Below, one piece after another: positions 41,908-51,500 of a stretch of DNA of 64,000 nt (the stretch's first letter is position 1; the number at the start of each line of letters is the position of its first letter). A model generated the notes under the pieces. The model saw only the letters and a program-made list of their open reading frames with translations. It searched no databases and was not told where the DNA came from. The DNA comes from Neoroseomonas alkaliterrae (GTDB taxonomy: Bacteria > Pseudomonadota > Alphaproteobacteria > Acetobacterales > Acetobacteraceae), in assembly GCF_014199195.1 (NCBI RefSeq), contig NZ_JACIJE010000007.1, forward strand, positions 1-64,000, written 5' to 3'. Both the position numbers and the translations under genes were made by a program.

Positions 41908-42138
41908 TCAGCCCCGGCGCGCGGTCTCCTTGGCAATGGCCTCGGCGAGGCGCTGCACCGCGCCGTGCAGGCGGCGCAGCAGCAGCACCCAGATCACGAG
42001 CAGCAGCACGGCCCAGGGAAAGCCGAACAACTCCCAGGCGAGCGCGGCCGCCGCCACCCAGCCCAGGCCGAGCAGCACGCCCGCGCGCAGGACCCCGAGC
42101 ACCGGGTGCGCGGCGCGATGGAGCGGCGCCTCGCTCAT
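41908..42138 (-). CDS. small membrane protein, 76 aa
   Basis: Two adjacent hydrophobic segments (about residues 14-52) are followed by a basic amphipathic helix 'LHGAVQRLAEAIAKETARRG'. No family is recognised. The frame is supported by residue composition and by proximity to the GST gene, 30 bases downstream; the evidence is limited. Confidence 0.5.
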   Translation of the reverse strand: MSEAPLHRAAHPVLGVLRAGVLLGLGWVAAAALAWELFGFPWAVLLLVIWVLLLRRLHGAVQRLAEAIAKETARRG

Positions 42139-42313
42139 CCCGCGCGCCGGCAGGCGCGAGGATCACCCCCGGCGGATCGCGGCCGCGCCGCGATGCGGGA
42201 GCGCGTAGCGCGACCGCGCGAGGACCGGCAGGCCCGCCCCGCGCAGCCGCGCATGGCGCGCGAGCGAGGCCGCCGCATGGCGGCGCCGGCGCCCGAGGGG
42301 GACGAGATGCTGC

Positions 42314-43942
42314 TCACATGCCCCCGATGTAGTTCGGCCCGCCGCCGCCCTCGGGCGTGCACCAGTCGATGTTCTGCGTCGGGTCCTTGATGTCGCAGGT
42401 CTTGCAGTGCACGCAGTTCTGCGCGTTGATCACGAGGCGCGGCTGGCCTTCCTCCACGCCCACCGCCTCATAGACGCCGGCGGGGCAGTAGCGGCTCTCG
42501 GGGCTGGCGAAGGTGTCGAAGTTCACGACCTTCCAGCGCGACGGATCCTTCAGCTTCAGATGCGCCGGCTGGTCCTCCTCGTGGTTGGTGTTCGAGAGGA
42601 ACACCGAGGAGAGCCGGTCGAAGGAGATCACGCCGTCCGGCTTCGGATACTCGATCCTCGGCGCCTCCGCGGCCTTCTTCAGCACCGCGTGGTCCTCGTG
42701 GTGCGAGAGCGTCCAGGGCGACTTGCCGCGCAGGATGTAGGTCTCGACCGCGGCGTTGATCATGCCGCCCCAGAAGCCGAACTTCGCGAAGCCGGGGCGG
42801 ATGTTGCGCACCGCGCGCAGCTCCTCCCACACCCAGGACGCCTCGAGCAGCGCCGGATAGGCGCCGAGCACGGCCGGGCGCGCCTCCTGCTTCAGCGCCT
42901 CGGCGATGGCCTCGGCCGCGACCATGCCGGACTTCATGGCGGTGTGCGTGCCCTTGATCTTGGGCACGTTCAGGAAGCCCGCGGCATCGCCGATGATCGC
43001 GCCGCCGGGGAAGACGAGCTTCGGGATGGACTGGAACCCGCCCTCGTTCAGCGCGCGCGCGCCGTAGGCGATGCGCTTGCCGCCTTCGAGCATGGGCTTC
43101 ACGGCCGGGTGGTGCTTGAAGCGCTGGAACTCCTCGAAGGGCGAGAGCCAGGGGTTGGTGTAGTCGAGCCCGACCACGAAGCCCACGCTGACGAGGTTCT
43201 CCCCCAGCATGTAGAGCCAGGAGCCGCCATAGGTGTCGCGCGGCAGCGGCCAGCCGGTGGAATGCCAGATCAGCCCCGGCTGGTGCTTCTCCTTCGGGAT
43301 CTCCCACAGCTCCTTGATGCCGATGCCGTAGGTCTGGGGCTGCGCGCCCGCGCGCAGGCCGAAGGTCTCGAACAGCTTCTTGGTCAGCGAGCCGCGGCAG
43401 CCCTCGGCGAAGAGGGTGTAGGTCGCGCGCAGCTCCATCCCCGGCTGGTAGTTCGGACCCTTCTCGCCCTCCTTCGTGATGCCCATCACGCCGGCGACGA
43501 CGCCCTTCACCTGGCCGTCCTCGATGATGGTCTCGGAGGCGGCGAAGCCCGGATAGATCTCGACGCCGAGCGCCTCGGCCTTGGCACCCAGCCAACGGCA
43601 CACATTGCCGAGGGAGACGATGTAGTTGCCGTGATTGTGCATCTGCGGCGGCGTCGGCAGCTTCCAGGCCTTCGTCGCCGTGAGGAACATGAAGCGGTCG
43701 TCCTTGGCCGGTGTGGCGAGCGCCGGCGGATCCTCGCGCCAGTCGGGGATCAGCTCGTCGAGCGCGCGCGGCTCCAGCACCGCGCCCGAGAGGATGTGCG
43801 CGCCGATCTCGCTGCCCTTCTCGATCAGGCAGACCGCTGCATCCGGGCTGAGCTGCTTCAGCCGGATCGCCGCCGCGAGGCCCGAGGGCCCGCCGCCGAC
43901 GATCAGCACGTCGAACTCCATCGATTCGCGTTCTTCGGCCAT
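42314..43942 (-). CDS. electron transfer flavoprotein-ubiquinone oxidoreductase
   Basis: The 542-aa protein has the FAD-binding '[20 protein letters not shown]', then '[20 protein letters not shown]', '[20 protein letters not shown]' and a C-terminal 4Fe-4S domain with '[19 protein letters not shown]'. Cys486, 510, 513 and 516 are the likely cluster ligands. ETF-QO passes electrons from fatty-acid and amino-acid dehydrogenases via ETF to the quinone pool at the inner membrane. The ATG at 43942 precedes 'MEFDVLIV' and fits the family length. Confidence 0.97.
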   Translation of the reverse strand: MAEERESMEFDVLIVGGGPSGLAAAIRLKQLSPDAAVCLIEKGSEIGAHILSGAVLEPRALDELIPDWREDPPALATPAKDDRFMFLTATKAWKLPTPPQMHNHGNYIVSLGNVCRWLGAKAEALGVEIYPGFAASETIIEDGQVKGVVAGVMGITKEGEKGPNYQPGMELRATYTLFAEGCRGSLTKKLFETFGLRAGAQPQTYGIGIKELWEIPKEKHQPGLIWHSTGWPLPRDTYGGSWLYMLGENLVSVGFVVGLDYTNPWLSPFEEFQRFKHHPAVKPMLEGGKRIAYGARALNEGGFQSIPKLVFPGGAIIGDAAGFLNVPKIKGTHTAMKSGMVAAEAIAEALKQEARPAVLGAYPALLEASWVWEELRAVRNIRPGFAKFGFWGGMINAAVETYILRGKSPWTLSHHEDHAVLKKAAEAPRIEYPKPDGVISFDRLSSVFLSNTNHEEDQPAHLKLKDPSRWKVVNFDTFASPESRYCPAGVYEAVGVEEGQPRLVINAQNCVHCKTCDIKDPTQNIDWCTPEGGGGPNYIGGM

Positions 43943-44027
43943 CGCGCCCGGATCTCCTGATCTTTCGCGGCTGATGTAGCGGCAGCGCGGGTTGCGCGGA
44001 ACCCCGCCCGCGCCCGATATGGCGGGG

Positions 44028-44855
44028 ATGGAGGCGGAACGCGCATCCCTGCTCGCGGCGCTGGCCCTGCAGCTCGACTGGGGGGCGACGGAGGCGCTTG
44101 CCGAGACGCCGCCCGAGCGCAGCGCGCAGCGCGCGGCCGCGCCCGAGGCCGCGCCCCTCGCGCCCCCGCCCGGCGCGCCGCCGCCCGCCCGCCCGGCCGT
44201 GCTCGTGCCGATGCCGCCCATCGCCGCGCTGCCGCCCGCCACCGGGCGCGCCGCCGAGGCCGCCGCCGCCGCGACGGACCTCGCCGCGCTGCGCGAGGCC
44301 ATCGCCGCCTTCGACGGGTCCGCCCTGCGCGAGACGGCGACCAACCTCGTCTTCGCCGATGGCGCGCCGGAGAGCGGTCTGATGCTGATCGGCGAGGCGC
44401 CGGGCGCGGAGGAGGACCGGCTCGGCCGGCCCTTCGTCGGCCCCTCGGGGCAGTTGCTCGACCGGATGTTCGCCTCGATCGGGCTGCGGCGCGAGGAGGG
44501 CGGCTTCTACATCACCAACATCCTGCCCTGGCGCCCGCCGGGCAACCGCACGCCGACGGACGGGGAGATCGCCCTGTTCCTGCCCTTCGTGCTGCGCCAC
44601 ATCGCGCTGGCGCGGCCGCGGCGGATCGTGCTGCTGGGCGGCACCGCGGCCAAGGCGCTGCTGCGCGCGAAGGACGGCATCACGCGCCTGCGCGGCCGCT
44701 GGCACCGCGTGCCGGCCGACGGCCCCGGGGAGGTTCCGGCGCTGGCCACGCTCCACCCCGCCTTCCTGTTGCGCAACCCGGCGGCCAAGCGCGATGCCTG
44801 GGCCGATCTGCTTCTGCTGCGGCGCAGCATGGATGCCGATGGCGGGCCGGCTTGA
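44028..44855 (+). CDS. uracil-DNA glycosylase family 4-like, lacking all cysteines
   Basis: The 275-aa protein has an Ala/Pro-rich N-terminal region of about 80 residues and a UDG domain. Its motifs are '[20 protein letters not shown]' (motif A with GEAPG), '[18 protein letters not shown]' and the C-terminal '[17 protein letters not shown]' (HPAFLLR motif). Family 4 enzymes usually bind a 4Fe-4S cluster through four Cys; this protein contains no cysteine at all. '[14 protein letters not shown]' aligns to a family block that normally starts DGC. It removes uracil from DNA by family inference. The start could also be ATG 44019. Confidence 0.85.
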   Translation: MEAERASLLAALALQLDWGATEALAETPPERSAQRAAAPEAAPLAPPPGAPPPARPAVLVPMPPIAALPPATGRAAEAAAAATDLAALREAIAAFDGSALRETATNLVFADGAPESGLMLIGEAPGAEEDRLGRPFVGPSGQLLDRMFASIGLRREEGGFYITNILPWRPPGNRTPTDGEIALFLPFVLRHIALARPRRIVLLGGTAAKALLRAKDGITRLRGRWHRVPADGPGEVPALATLHPAFLLRNPAAKRDAWADLLLLRRSMDADGGPA

Positions 44856-44980
44856 CGATTCGCCGTCTGCACCGCCGCCCGCAACCGGCTGATCCCGTTA
44901 CGGGCGGTCTCGATCCGCGTGATTCATCCCGAAGATCGGAGTTGCACACGCGGAAGAACCACCGGTAGTCGCGAGTCGCC

Positions 44981-46798
44981 ATGCGCGCGATCTGCCCCAT
45001 GGCCCGGCGCGCGCCGGCCGTCCTCGTGGCGGCGATCGGCGCGCCCCTCTGGCTCGGGACCCCCCTCCCGGCCAAGGCGCAACGGGCCGACCAGACCGCC
45101 TCGGGCGCTCCAGCCGCTCCCGCGCCGGGTGCCGGGGCGGCCGGGTTGCCGCGCCCGCTCGCCGGGGCGGATGCGGCGCGGCTTGCCCGCGTCTTCCGCC
45201 TGCAGGCCGAGGGCGAGGCCGAGGCCGCGATCCGCGAGCACGCGCTGCTGCGCGACCGGCGCCTCGATGGCCATGTGCTGGCCGACCGCTGGCTGCGCCC
45301 GGGGGCGAGCCCGCCGCGGCGGGAGGAGCTGCTCGCCTGGCTCGAACGCCATGCCGACCAGCCCGACGCGCCGCGCATCCATGCGCTGCTCGTCGCGCGC
45401 AGCCCGCAGGGGGCGAGCCTGCCCCCCGCCCCGCCCGATGCGGCCCTGCCCGAGGATGGCGAGGCGGTGCCCGAGGAGAGCGAGCCCCCCGCCCGCGGCT
45501 TCGTGCGCAACCCGGCGCTGGACCGCACCGTGCGCGAACGCGCCTTCGCCGGGGATACGCGCGGGGCGCTCGAGCTCATCCGCCGCACCCGCGGCATGAC
45601 GCCGGCCTATGCGGCGGCGCTGCGCGCCGATGTGGCGCTCGCACTGTTCCGCCGCGGCGAGGATGCGGCCGCCTTCCGCCTCGCGAGCGAGACCGCGCGC
45701 GGCGGGCGCGAGCGCACCGGCCGCGCCGCCTTCGCCGCCGGGCTCGCGGCCTGGGGCCTCGGCCGCTACGAGGTCGCGCTTCCCTATTTCGAGGCGGCGG
45801 CGCGGGCCGAGGGCGGCTCGGCCGCGGCGCGCGCCTCGGCCGCCTTCTGGACGGCGCGGGCGGCGGTGCGGGCGCGCCGGCCGAGCCTCTACGTGCCCTG
45901 GATGCTGCAGGCGGCGCAGGAGCCGCGCACCTTCCACGGGCTGCTCGCGCGTCGCGCCCTCGGCCTGACGCCCGGCTTCGCCTGGCACGGCGAACCGGCC
46001 GAGGGCGGCGCGGCGGCGCTGGCCGAGACCGCCGGGGGCTGGCGCGCCCTCGCGCTGCTGCAGATCGGCGAGACCGCGCGGGCGGAGGCCGAGCTGCGCG
46101 CCCTCTGGCCCGCCGCGCGCGGCAATGCGGCGCTGCTGCGGGCGATGCTGACGGTGACCTCGCGCGCGGGGATGACGCATCTCGGCGCCCAGGTGGCGGG
46201 GCTGGCGCAGGGGGCCGATGGCCGCCCGCGCGACCTGCAGCGCTTCCCGCTGCCGCGGCTCGCCCCGCCCCAGGGCTTCCAGGTGGACCCGGCGCTGCTC
46301 TATGCGCTGGCGCGGCAGGAATCGAACTTCGACCCCGCCGCCGTCTCGCGCGCCGGGGCGCGCGGGCTGCTGCAGGTGATGCCGGCGACCGCGGCCTACA
46401 TCGCCAACGATCCCTCCTTCCGCGGGGAGGGGGCGCAGCGCCTGCACGACCCGGCGCTGTCGCTCGAGATCGGCCAGCGCTACCTGCTCTACCTCGCGCG
46501 GCACGAGGCGGTGGGCGGCGACCTGATCCGCCTGCTCGCGGCCTACAATGCGGGGCCGGGCAACCTCGCACGCTGGCTGCCCGCGGCGCGGCACCGCGAC
46601 GACCCGTTCCTGTTCATCGAGGCCATCCCGTCCGCCGAGACGCGCCAGCATGTCCAGCGCGTGCTGGCCTATTCCTGGATCTACGCCTCCCGCCTCGGCC
46701 TGCCCGCGCCGAGCCTGGAGGCGCTGGCGCGCGGCGCCTTCCCGCGCTTCGGGGAGGGTGCGGCGGTCGCGCCGGGGCGGCGCGTCGCGCTGAACTGA
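44981..46798 (+). CDS. soluble lytic murein transglycosylase (Slt70-like)
   Basis: The 605-aa periplasmic protein has a signal peptide (ATG 44981 or 44999), a helical superhelix (U-domain) to about residue 420 and a C-terminal SLT domain. Catalytic Glu is in 'LARQESNFDPAAVSRAG', followed by 'ARGLLQVMPATAAYIAN' and 'LLAAYNAGPGNLARWLP'. It cleaves peptidoglycan to 1,6-anhydromuramyl products. It is isolated, downstream of the UDG gene by 125 bases. Confidence 0.93.
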   Translation: MRAICPMARRAPAVLVAAIGAPLWLGTPLPAKAQRADQTASGAPAAPAPGAGAAGLPRPLAGADAARLARVFRLQAEGEAEAAIREHALLRDRRLDGHVLADRWLRPGASPPRREELLAWLERHADQPDAPRIHALLVARSPQGASLPPAPPDAALPEDGEAVPEESEPPARGFVRNPALDRTVRERAFAGDTRGALELIRRTRGMTPAYAAALRADVALALFRRGEDAAAFRLASETARGGRERTGRAAFAAGLAAWGLGRYEVALPYFEAAARAEGGSAAARASAAFWTARAAVRARRPSLYVPWMLQAAQEPRTFHGLLARRALGLTPGFAWHGEPAEGGAAALAETAGGWRALALLQIGETARAEAELRALWPAARGNAALLRAMLTVTSRAGMTHLGAQVAGLAQGADGRPRDLQRFPLPRLAPPQGFQVDPALLYALARQESNFDPAAVSRAGARGLLQVMPATAAYIANDPSFRGEGAQRLHDPALSLEIGQRYLLYLARHEAVGGDLIRLLAAYNAGPGNLARWLPAARHRDDPFLFIEAIPSAETRQHVQRVLAYSWIYASRLGLPAPSLEALARGAFPRFGEGAAVAPGRRVALN

Positions 46799-46915
46799 CC
46801 GCCGGCGGGCAAGGCAAGCACCGTTCCCCGCCGCGCTTCGGAAGGCGGCTCCGCGCGCCGCCGCCTCGCCAGCCGCGCGCGCGGTGCGGCAGGGCGGCGC
46901 GACCGCCCCCGGCCG

Positions 46916-47872
46916 TCAGCGCGCCGGTGTCGGCGGCAGGTCGGCCACCGCGGGCGCGGCCCCGGCGGCCGGTGCGGGGGCGGGATCGTCCACGCCGAAG
47001 CGGAAGCGCTCGTGCTTCCCGGGCAGGTAGAGCGTGCCGAACATCCAGTCCCACAGCGCGAAGACGGTGGCGTAGTTCTTGTCGTGCTGCGCCACGTCCG
47101 CCGAATGATGCGCCTGGTGCATGTGCGGGCTGACCAGCACATAGGAGAGCCAGCGCGGGAAGGGCAGCGCGACGTGGCTGTGGCGCAGGTGGGAGAAGGC
47201 GAGGTTCCACACCAGCGTGAACACGTTCACGCCGAGCAGCGTCACCGGATCCACATTCGCCCCGAAGGCCGTCGCGACGAGGCCGAGCGCGAAGCCGTTC
47301 ATGAAGGTGCCGCCCGCGATGTGCACGAACTGCTCGTGCGGCCAGAAGCGGAAGGCGGTGACCGGCGTCAGCACCTCAGGCTCGTGGTGCAGGCGGTGCG
47401 AGCGCCACAGCAGCGGGAAGGTGTGGAAGATGCGGTGCGTCCAGTAGAGCGAGAAATCCGTCGCGATGAAGGGCAGCAGCGCGGCCAGCAGCATCGCGAG
47501 CGGTGTTGCGAGCCGCGCGGCCGGGTCCGGCATGCCGAAGACGGGCGCGAGCAGCACCACGCCGAGCGTCGCCCCCGCCGCGCTCAGCAGCAGCAGCACC
47601 GGGGCGGCGAGGAAGGGAATGGCGGAGTTGACCACGAAGAATCCCGTGTCCACCGCCAGTTGCCGCAGGAAGCGGCGCGGCGCGCAGGGCATGGCCTGGC
47701 GGCGCATCTCGGCGAGCGAGGCGCGGCCGACCAGCCCCAGCACCAGGAGCGCGAGCCCCGCCGCGATGATGGTCGGCCACCAGAAGGGCGAGCCCGGATC
47801 CGTCAGCAGCCCCGGCAGATGGGCGAGCCAGTTCCAGGTCGCGGTCAGCGGGTCGTAGGAAGCGGTGGTCAT
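46916..47872 (-). CDS. sterol desaturase/fatty acid hydroxylase superfamily protein
   Basis: The 318-aa membrane protein has four to five hydrophobic segments and the histidine clusters of the superfamily: 'SLYWTHRIFHTFPLLWRSHR', 'LHHEPEVLTPVTAFRFWPHE' and 'SPHMHQAHHSADV'. These bind a diiron centre that hydroxylates or desaturates a lipid. The Pro/Ala-rich C-terminal tail is variable. The substrate could be a fatty acid, hopanoid or carotenoid. It is divergent from the creatininase gene across 72 AT-richer bases. Confidence 0.9.
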   Translation of the reverse strand: MTTASYDPLTATWNWLAHLPGLLTDPGSPFWWPTIIAAGLALLVLGLVGRASLAEMRRQAMPCAPRRFLRQLAVDTGFFVVNSAIPFLAAPVLLLLSAAGATLGVVLLAPVFGMPDPAARLATPLAMLLAALLPFIATDFSLYWTHRIFHTFPLLWRSHRLHHEPEVLTPVTAFRFWPHEQFVHIAGGTFMNGFALGLVATAFGANVDPVTLLGVNVFTLVWNLAFSHLRHSHVALPFPRWLSYVLVSPHMHQAHHSADVAQHDKNYATVFALWDWMFGTLYLPGKHERFRFGVDDPAPAPAAGAAPAVADLPPTPAR

Positions 47873-47944
47873 CGTCGCGTCTTGCGGGCAATGTTTGTAT
47901 ATTGAGATACGACCAACCGGCCCCAGGATGGAAGCGCGAACTGC

Positions 47945-48751
47945 ATGGACCTGACCCGCGCCCTGGCCATGATCGGCCTTGCCCTGCTGCTCGCAGCCCC
48001 GGCGGCGGCCCAGCGGCTGCCCGAGAGCCTCGACATCGCGGACATGACCTGGATCGAGGTCCGGGACGCCATCGCCGCCGGCCGGCGCACGGTGATCGTG
48101 CCGAGCGGGGGTGTCGAGCAGAACGGGCCGCACATGGTCCTGGGCAAGCACGACCACATCGCGCGCCATGCCGCGCGGCGGATCGCGGCCGAGCTGGGCG
48201 ACGCGCTGGTGGTGCCGGTGCTGCCCTTCGCGCCCCAGGGCCGGCTCGACCCGCCGGAGGGCAATCTGCGCTTCCCCGGCACGCTCGGCGTGAGCGAGGA
48301 GGCCTTCGCCGCCATGCTCGAAGGGGTGGCGCGCAGCCTGCGCGCGGCGGGCTTCCGCACCATCTGCCTGCTGGCCGAGAACGGGGCGAGCCAGCGGCCG
48401 CAGGAACGCCTCGCCACCAGGCTCTCGGCCGAATGGCGGCGCGAGGGGGTGCGGGTGATCGCCGTCTCGCGCTGGTATGGCGCCATCGCCGAGCAGGATG
48501 CCTGGCTGCGCGCCCGGGGCGAGACCGCGGCCAGCATCGGCAGCCATGCCGGCATCGGCGACACCTCGGAACTGATGGCGATCCATCCGCCCGGCGTGGA
48601 CCTCTCGCGCCTGCCGCCCGACCCGGCCGAGCTGCCGCGGCTCGGCGCGAGCGGCGACCCGGCGCGCGCCTCGGCCGGGCGCGGGGAGGCGCTGCTGGCC
48701 ATCCGCATCGCCGCGGCGTTGGCGCAGATCCGCGCCGAGCGCGGGCGGTAG
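47945..48751 (+). CDS. creatininase family protein with signal peptide
   Basis: The 268-aa protein has a signal peptide (ALAMIGLALLLAAPAAAQ) and the creatininase/MftE fold: 'VPSGGVEQNGPHMVLGKHDH' with zinc-binding Glu, His and Asp, then 'GRLDPPEGNLRFPGTLGVSE' and 'IGSHAGIGDTSELMAIHPPG' with His and Glu ligands. Creatininase-like enzymes hydrolyse cyclic amides; export is less common in the family. Substrate is unknown. Confidence 0.87.
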   Translation: MDLTRALAMIGLALLLAAPAAAQRLPESLDIADMTWIEVRDAIAAGRRTVIVPSGGVEQNGPHMVLGKHDHIARHAARRIAAELGDALVVPVLPFAPQGRLDPPEGNLRFPGTLGVSEEAFAAMLEGVARSLRAAGFRTICLLAENGASQRPQERLATRLSAEWRREGVRVIAVSRWYGAIAEQDAWLRARGETAASIGSHAGIGDTSELMAIHPPGVDLSRLPPDPAELPRLGASGDPARASAGRGEALLAIRIAAALAQIRAERGR

Positions 48752-48858
48752 CGGCGGGGGCTGGCGCGATGCGCCGCGCCACGCCGCGGCGCCCCGGCCT
48801 GTTGCGCCGGGGCCGCCCCGGGACCATCGTGGAGCAGCGCCCGAAGGAGGCAGCCGCC

Positions 48859-49398
48859 ATGCCGATCGACGAATCCCTGCCCTTCCTGCCTGTCAACATC
48901 GCGGTGCTGACCGTGAGCGACACGCGCGACATGAGCACCGACCGCTCAGGCCAGACCCTGCAGGAGCGCATCGAGGCCGGCGGCCACCGCTGCGTCGCGC
49001 GCGAGATCGTGCGCGACGAGGCGGATGCGATCGAGGCCATCCTCCGCCGCTGGATCGCCGATCCGGGGGTGGATTGCGTCATCACCACCGGCGGGACCGG
49101 CATCACCGGCCGCGACGTGACGCCCGAGGCCTTCAAGCGCGTGCTGGAGAAGGAGATCGAGGGCTTCGGCGAGCTCTTCCGGATGCTCAGCTACCAGAAG
49201 ATCGGCACCTCCACGATGCAGTCCCGCGCGATCGGCGGGGTGGCGGAGGGCACCTACCTCTTCGCGCTGCCGGGCTCGACCGGGGCCTGCAAGGATGCCT
49301 GGGACGACATCCTGCGCTGGCAACTCGACAGCCGCCACCGGCCCTGCAATCTCGTGGAGCTGATGCCGCGGCTGAAGGAGCACCTGAAGGCGGCGTAG
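48859..49398 (+). CDS. moaB: molybdenum cofactor biosynthesis protein B
   Basis: The 179-aa protein matches MoaB: 'IAVLTVSDTRDMSTDRSGQT', 'DCVITTGGTGITGRDVTPEA', 'EGFGELFRMLSYQKIGTSTM' and 'LFALPGSTGACKDAWDDIL'. MoaB/Mog proteins adenylylate molybdopterin before metal insertion. AAGGAGG sits 9 bases before the ATG, fixing the start although the frame is open further upstream. No other moa gene lies nearby. Confidence 0.95.
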   Translation: MPIDESLPFLPVNIAVLTVSDTRDMSTDRSGQTLQERIEAGGHRCVAREIVRDEADAIEAILRRWIADPGVDCVITTGGTGITGRDVTPEAFKRVLEKEIEGFGELFRMLSYQKIGTSTMQSRAIGGVAEGTYLFALPGSTGACKDAWDDILRWQLDSRHRPCNLVELMPRLKEHLKAA

Positions 49399-49608
49399 AG
49401 GCGGTGCGGGGAGCGGCCTTGCGGGCCGGCGGCTGGCGCCGATGACACGCGCGCCGTGCCGAGTTCCCCGATCCGGGGTTCGCCCCGCATCGAGAGGTCA
49501 GGTCGTCAGGCGCACGCGTAGCCCCTCGCCGTGCCGGCAGGGCGCGATCCGCGCATCCAGCCTGCGCTCCGGCGGCGCGAAGCAAGGTTGCCGCGCGGTG
49601 CCGGTGCG

Positions 49609-51174
49609 ATGAACCCCGGACAAGGAACGCTGTGGCCGCCCGCAACCCTCCGGGGCCGCATGTTGTCTCTGTTCGCCATCGTCACCGTTTCAGCGATCGT
49701 CATCCGATTTTTCGGGATTTCCTTCTACCCGCTGTATTTCGACGAGTTGTTCTCGCTCCTGTGGTCAAGAAGCGACCCTGCTTTTCTTTGGCGCGAGGGT
49801 CCGGTCCTCGAGGGCAATCCTCCGCTCTATTATCTTCTTCTCCGTGTCTGGATCCGCCTGGTCGGGGAAGGCGAAGCCGCGCTGCGCGCGCCCTCCGCCC
49901 TCGCCATGGCCCTCGCGGCCGGATGCACCTTCCTTGCCGGATGGATGATTCGCGGACAGGCGCTCGGGCTCCTCGCGGGGATTCTCGCGGCCCTGCTGCC
50001 ATTCTCGGTCCTGCTCGGGGGGGTGGCGCGGCCCGTGGTGCTATCGGGGCTCGTGCAGGCGGTCGCGCTGGTGCTGACGCTGGCCTATGTGCTCGCGCCG
50101 CTCCGGCGCGGAACCGCGGAGGGCGATGGACATCCGTGGCGATACGAGGCCGTCCTCCTGGCGCTGTTCGGACTCGTCGCGATCCTGCTCGTCCACACGC
50201 ACGCGATGTCCGTGATCTTCGCGGCGCTGTGCGGTCTCTGCCTCGCGGTGCAGGCGGTGCTGCGCGGCTGGCGCTCGGTCCTCCTGGTCGGTGTGTGCGG
50301 TCTGATCGTCCTCGCGGTGAGCGTGCCGCAGCTTCTGGCCTACGTCACGATCGCGCGCAGCACCGCCATCGGCGAGTTCGCCCCGCAGAGCCGCTACGAC
50401 GTGATGCGCTTCTTCATCGCGCTTGCGAGCGGCGAGAGCCTCGCGCGCTTCGATCTCGGCCTCGGGGCCCGCCTCGCGCTGTCGGCACCGCTCCTGGCGC
50501 TCGCCGTGGCCGGCCTTCTCTGCATGCCGCGGGCCGCCGCGCTCGTGCTGGCCTCCACCGCGGGCGGGTTCGTCCTGCTCGGGGCGATCCTTGGCGTGAA
50601 CAACCTGCTCCTGCACCCGCGCATCGCGACCGTCCTGATGGCGCCGTTCTGCCTCGGGCTCGCAGCCGCGGCGCTCGCGCCGGCCGGGCGGAAGGTCCGG
50701 CTCCCCGTGGTCCTGCCGATGCTGTTCCTCGCCATGGTCGTGCTGCAGCAGACGCGCGGCTGGACCGCCACCTGGCATCCCGTTCAGGACAACCGCCTCG
50801 CGGCCCGCAGCATCGGGCCGGGGGAAGCCTGCGACGGGCCGGTTCTCGCCGACGGGTCGCTGCAACTGCTGTTCCTCGCCTTCTATCACCCCGCTCCGCC
50901 CGAGCGGTTCCTGGTGCGCGGGCCAGGCCAGCCCGGCTTCGCTTCTGATTGGGCGATGGCGGGGATCGCCGGCTACACCGTCATCGGGCCGGAGGCGCTG
51001 GATGCCCATCTCGCGGCATCCCGTTCGCTGGTTCTGCTGCCCTATGCGCGCCCCGACGGTCCGGGGCCGGTTGCCACCGCCCTCGAACGGCCCCTTGCGG
51101 GATGGGAAAGGACCATCCTCACGATACCGAAGGGGCTGGTGCTGCATTGCCTGCGGCGATCGGGCGCCGACTGA
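49609..51174 (+). CDS. GT39/ArnT-like membrane glycosyltransferase, compositionally distinct
   Basis: The 521-aa protein has about ten hydrophobic segments. A first periplasmic loop contains 'FYPLYFDELFSLLWSRSDPA' (Asp-Glu pair typical of GT-C enzymes) and 'EGNPPLYYLLLRVWIRLVG'. It should transfer a sugar from a polyprenyl donor. The first 250 bases are clearly more AT-rich and use T-ending codons unlike the neighbours, which suggests recent transfer. Its TGA stop is the first base triplet of a palindromic repeat. ATG 49609 or 49660 could start it. Confidence 0.78.
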   Translation: MNPGQGTLWPPATLRGRMLSLFAIVTVSAIVIRFFGISFYPLYFDELFSLLWSRSDPAFLWREGPVLEGNPPLYYLLLRVWIRLVGEGEAALRAPSALAMALAAGCTFLAGWMIRGQALGLLAGILAALLPFSVLLGGVARPVVLSGLVQAVALVLTLAYVLAPLRRGTAEGDGHPWRYEAVLLALFGLVAILLVHTHAMSVIFAALCGLCLAVQAVLRGWRSVLLVGVCGLIVLAVSVPQLLAYVTIARSTAIGEFAPQSRYDVMRFFIALASGESLARFDLGLGARLALSAPLLALAVAGLLCMPRAAALVLASTAGGFVLLGAILGVNNLLLHPRIATVLMAPFCLGLAAAALAPAGRKVRLPVVLPMLFLAMVVLQQTRGWTATWHPVQDNRLAARSIGPGEACDGPVLADGSLQLLFLAFYHPAPPERFLVRGPGQPGFASDWAMAGIAGYTVIGPEALDAHLAASRSLVLLPYARPDGPGPVATALERPLAGWERTILTIPKGLVLHCLRRSGAD

Positions 51175-51255
51175 TATCCTGCGGACGAAGGATCAACCTT
51201 GCTGTCCGCAGGGCATCAGGCTCTGGTTCCGCGCGGGGCCGCGCCGCGCGCCCCG
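51172..51255. repeat. palindromic intergenic repeat, copy A (single-hairpin form)
   Basis: The left arm TGATATCCTGCGGACGAAGG (51172-51191) faces CCTT, GTCCGCAGG and ATCA on the right, up to 51218. A GC-rich tail reading CAGGCTCTGGTTCCGCGC follows. Copies B and C near 56 kb share the same core and tail. The first three bases are the stop codon of the glycosyltransferase. No second hairpin is seen in this copy. Confidence 0.75.
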
Positions 51256-51500
51256 CGCTGGCGTGAGGCCTCCGCAGGGATGCCTGCCGATACCGGCGCC
51301 ATGACCGCCCCGACGGACAACGAGAAACCGCCGCTCCGCCGCGCATCCGTCTTCGCTTCCGCGCCCGGCCGCGCCCGAGTCCAGGGAGCGAGAACCGCGG
51401 TCCCGCGCCCGCCTGCATGCCAAGGCGCCGGGCCCGCGGCGCCCGCCGACATGCCATCGCCGCGGATGCAGCGCGGCGATGCCCGCCGAGGCGCCCCCGG
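51219..51500. other. gene-free GC-rich region downstream of repeat A
   Basis: This 282-base stretch between the repeat hairpin and the convergent radical SAM gene stop shows only short Arg/Pro/Ala-rich frames. No ribosome site, RNA gene or promoter is evident. The convergent setting means it needs only to hold termination signals. Confidence 0.4.

Noticed and set aside
42139-42313. Possible small gene upstream of the 76-aa membrane protein
   Set aside because: Frames are short and Arg-rich, without ribosome sites or family features.
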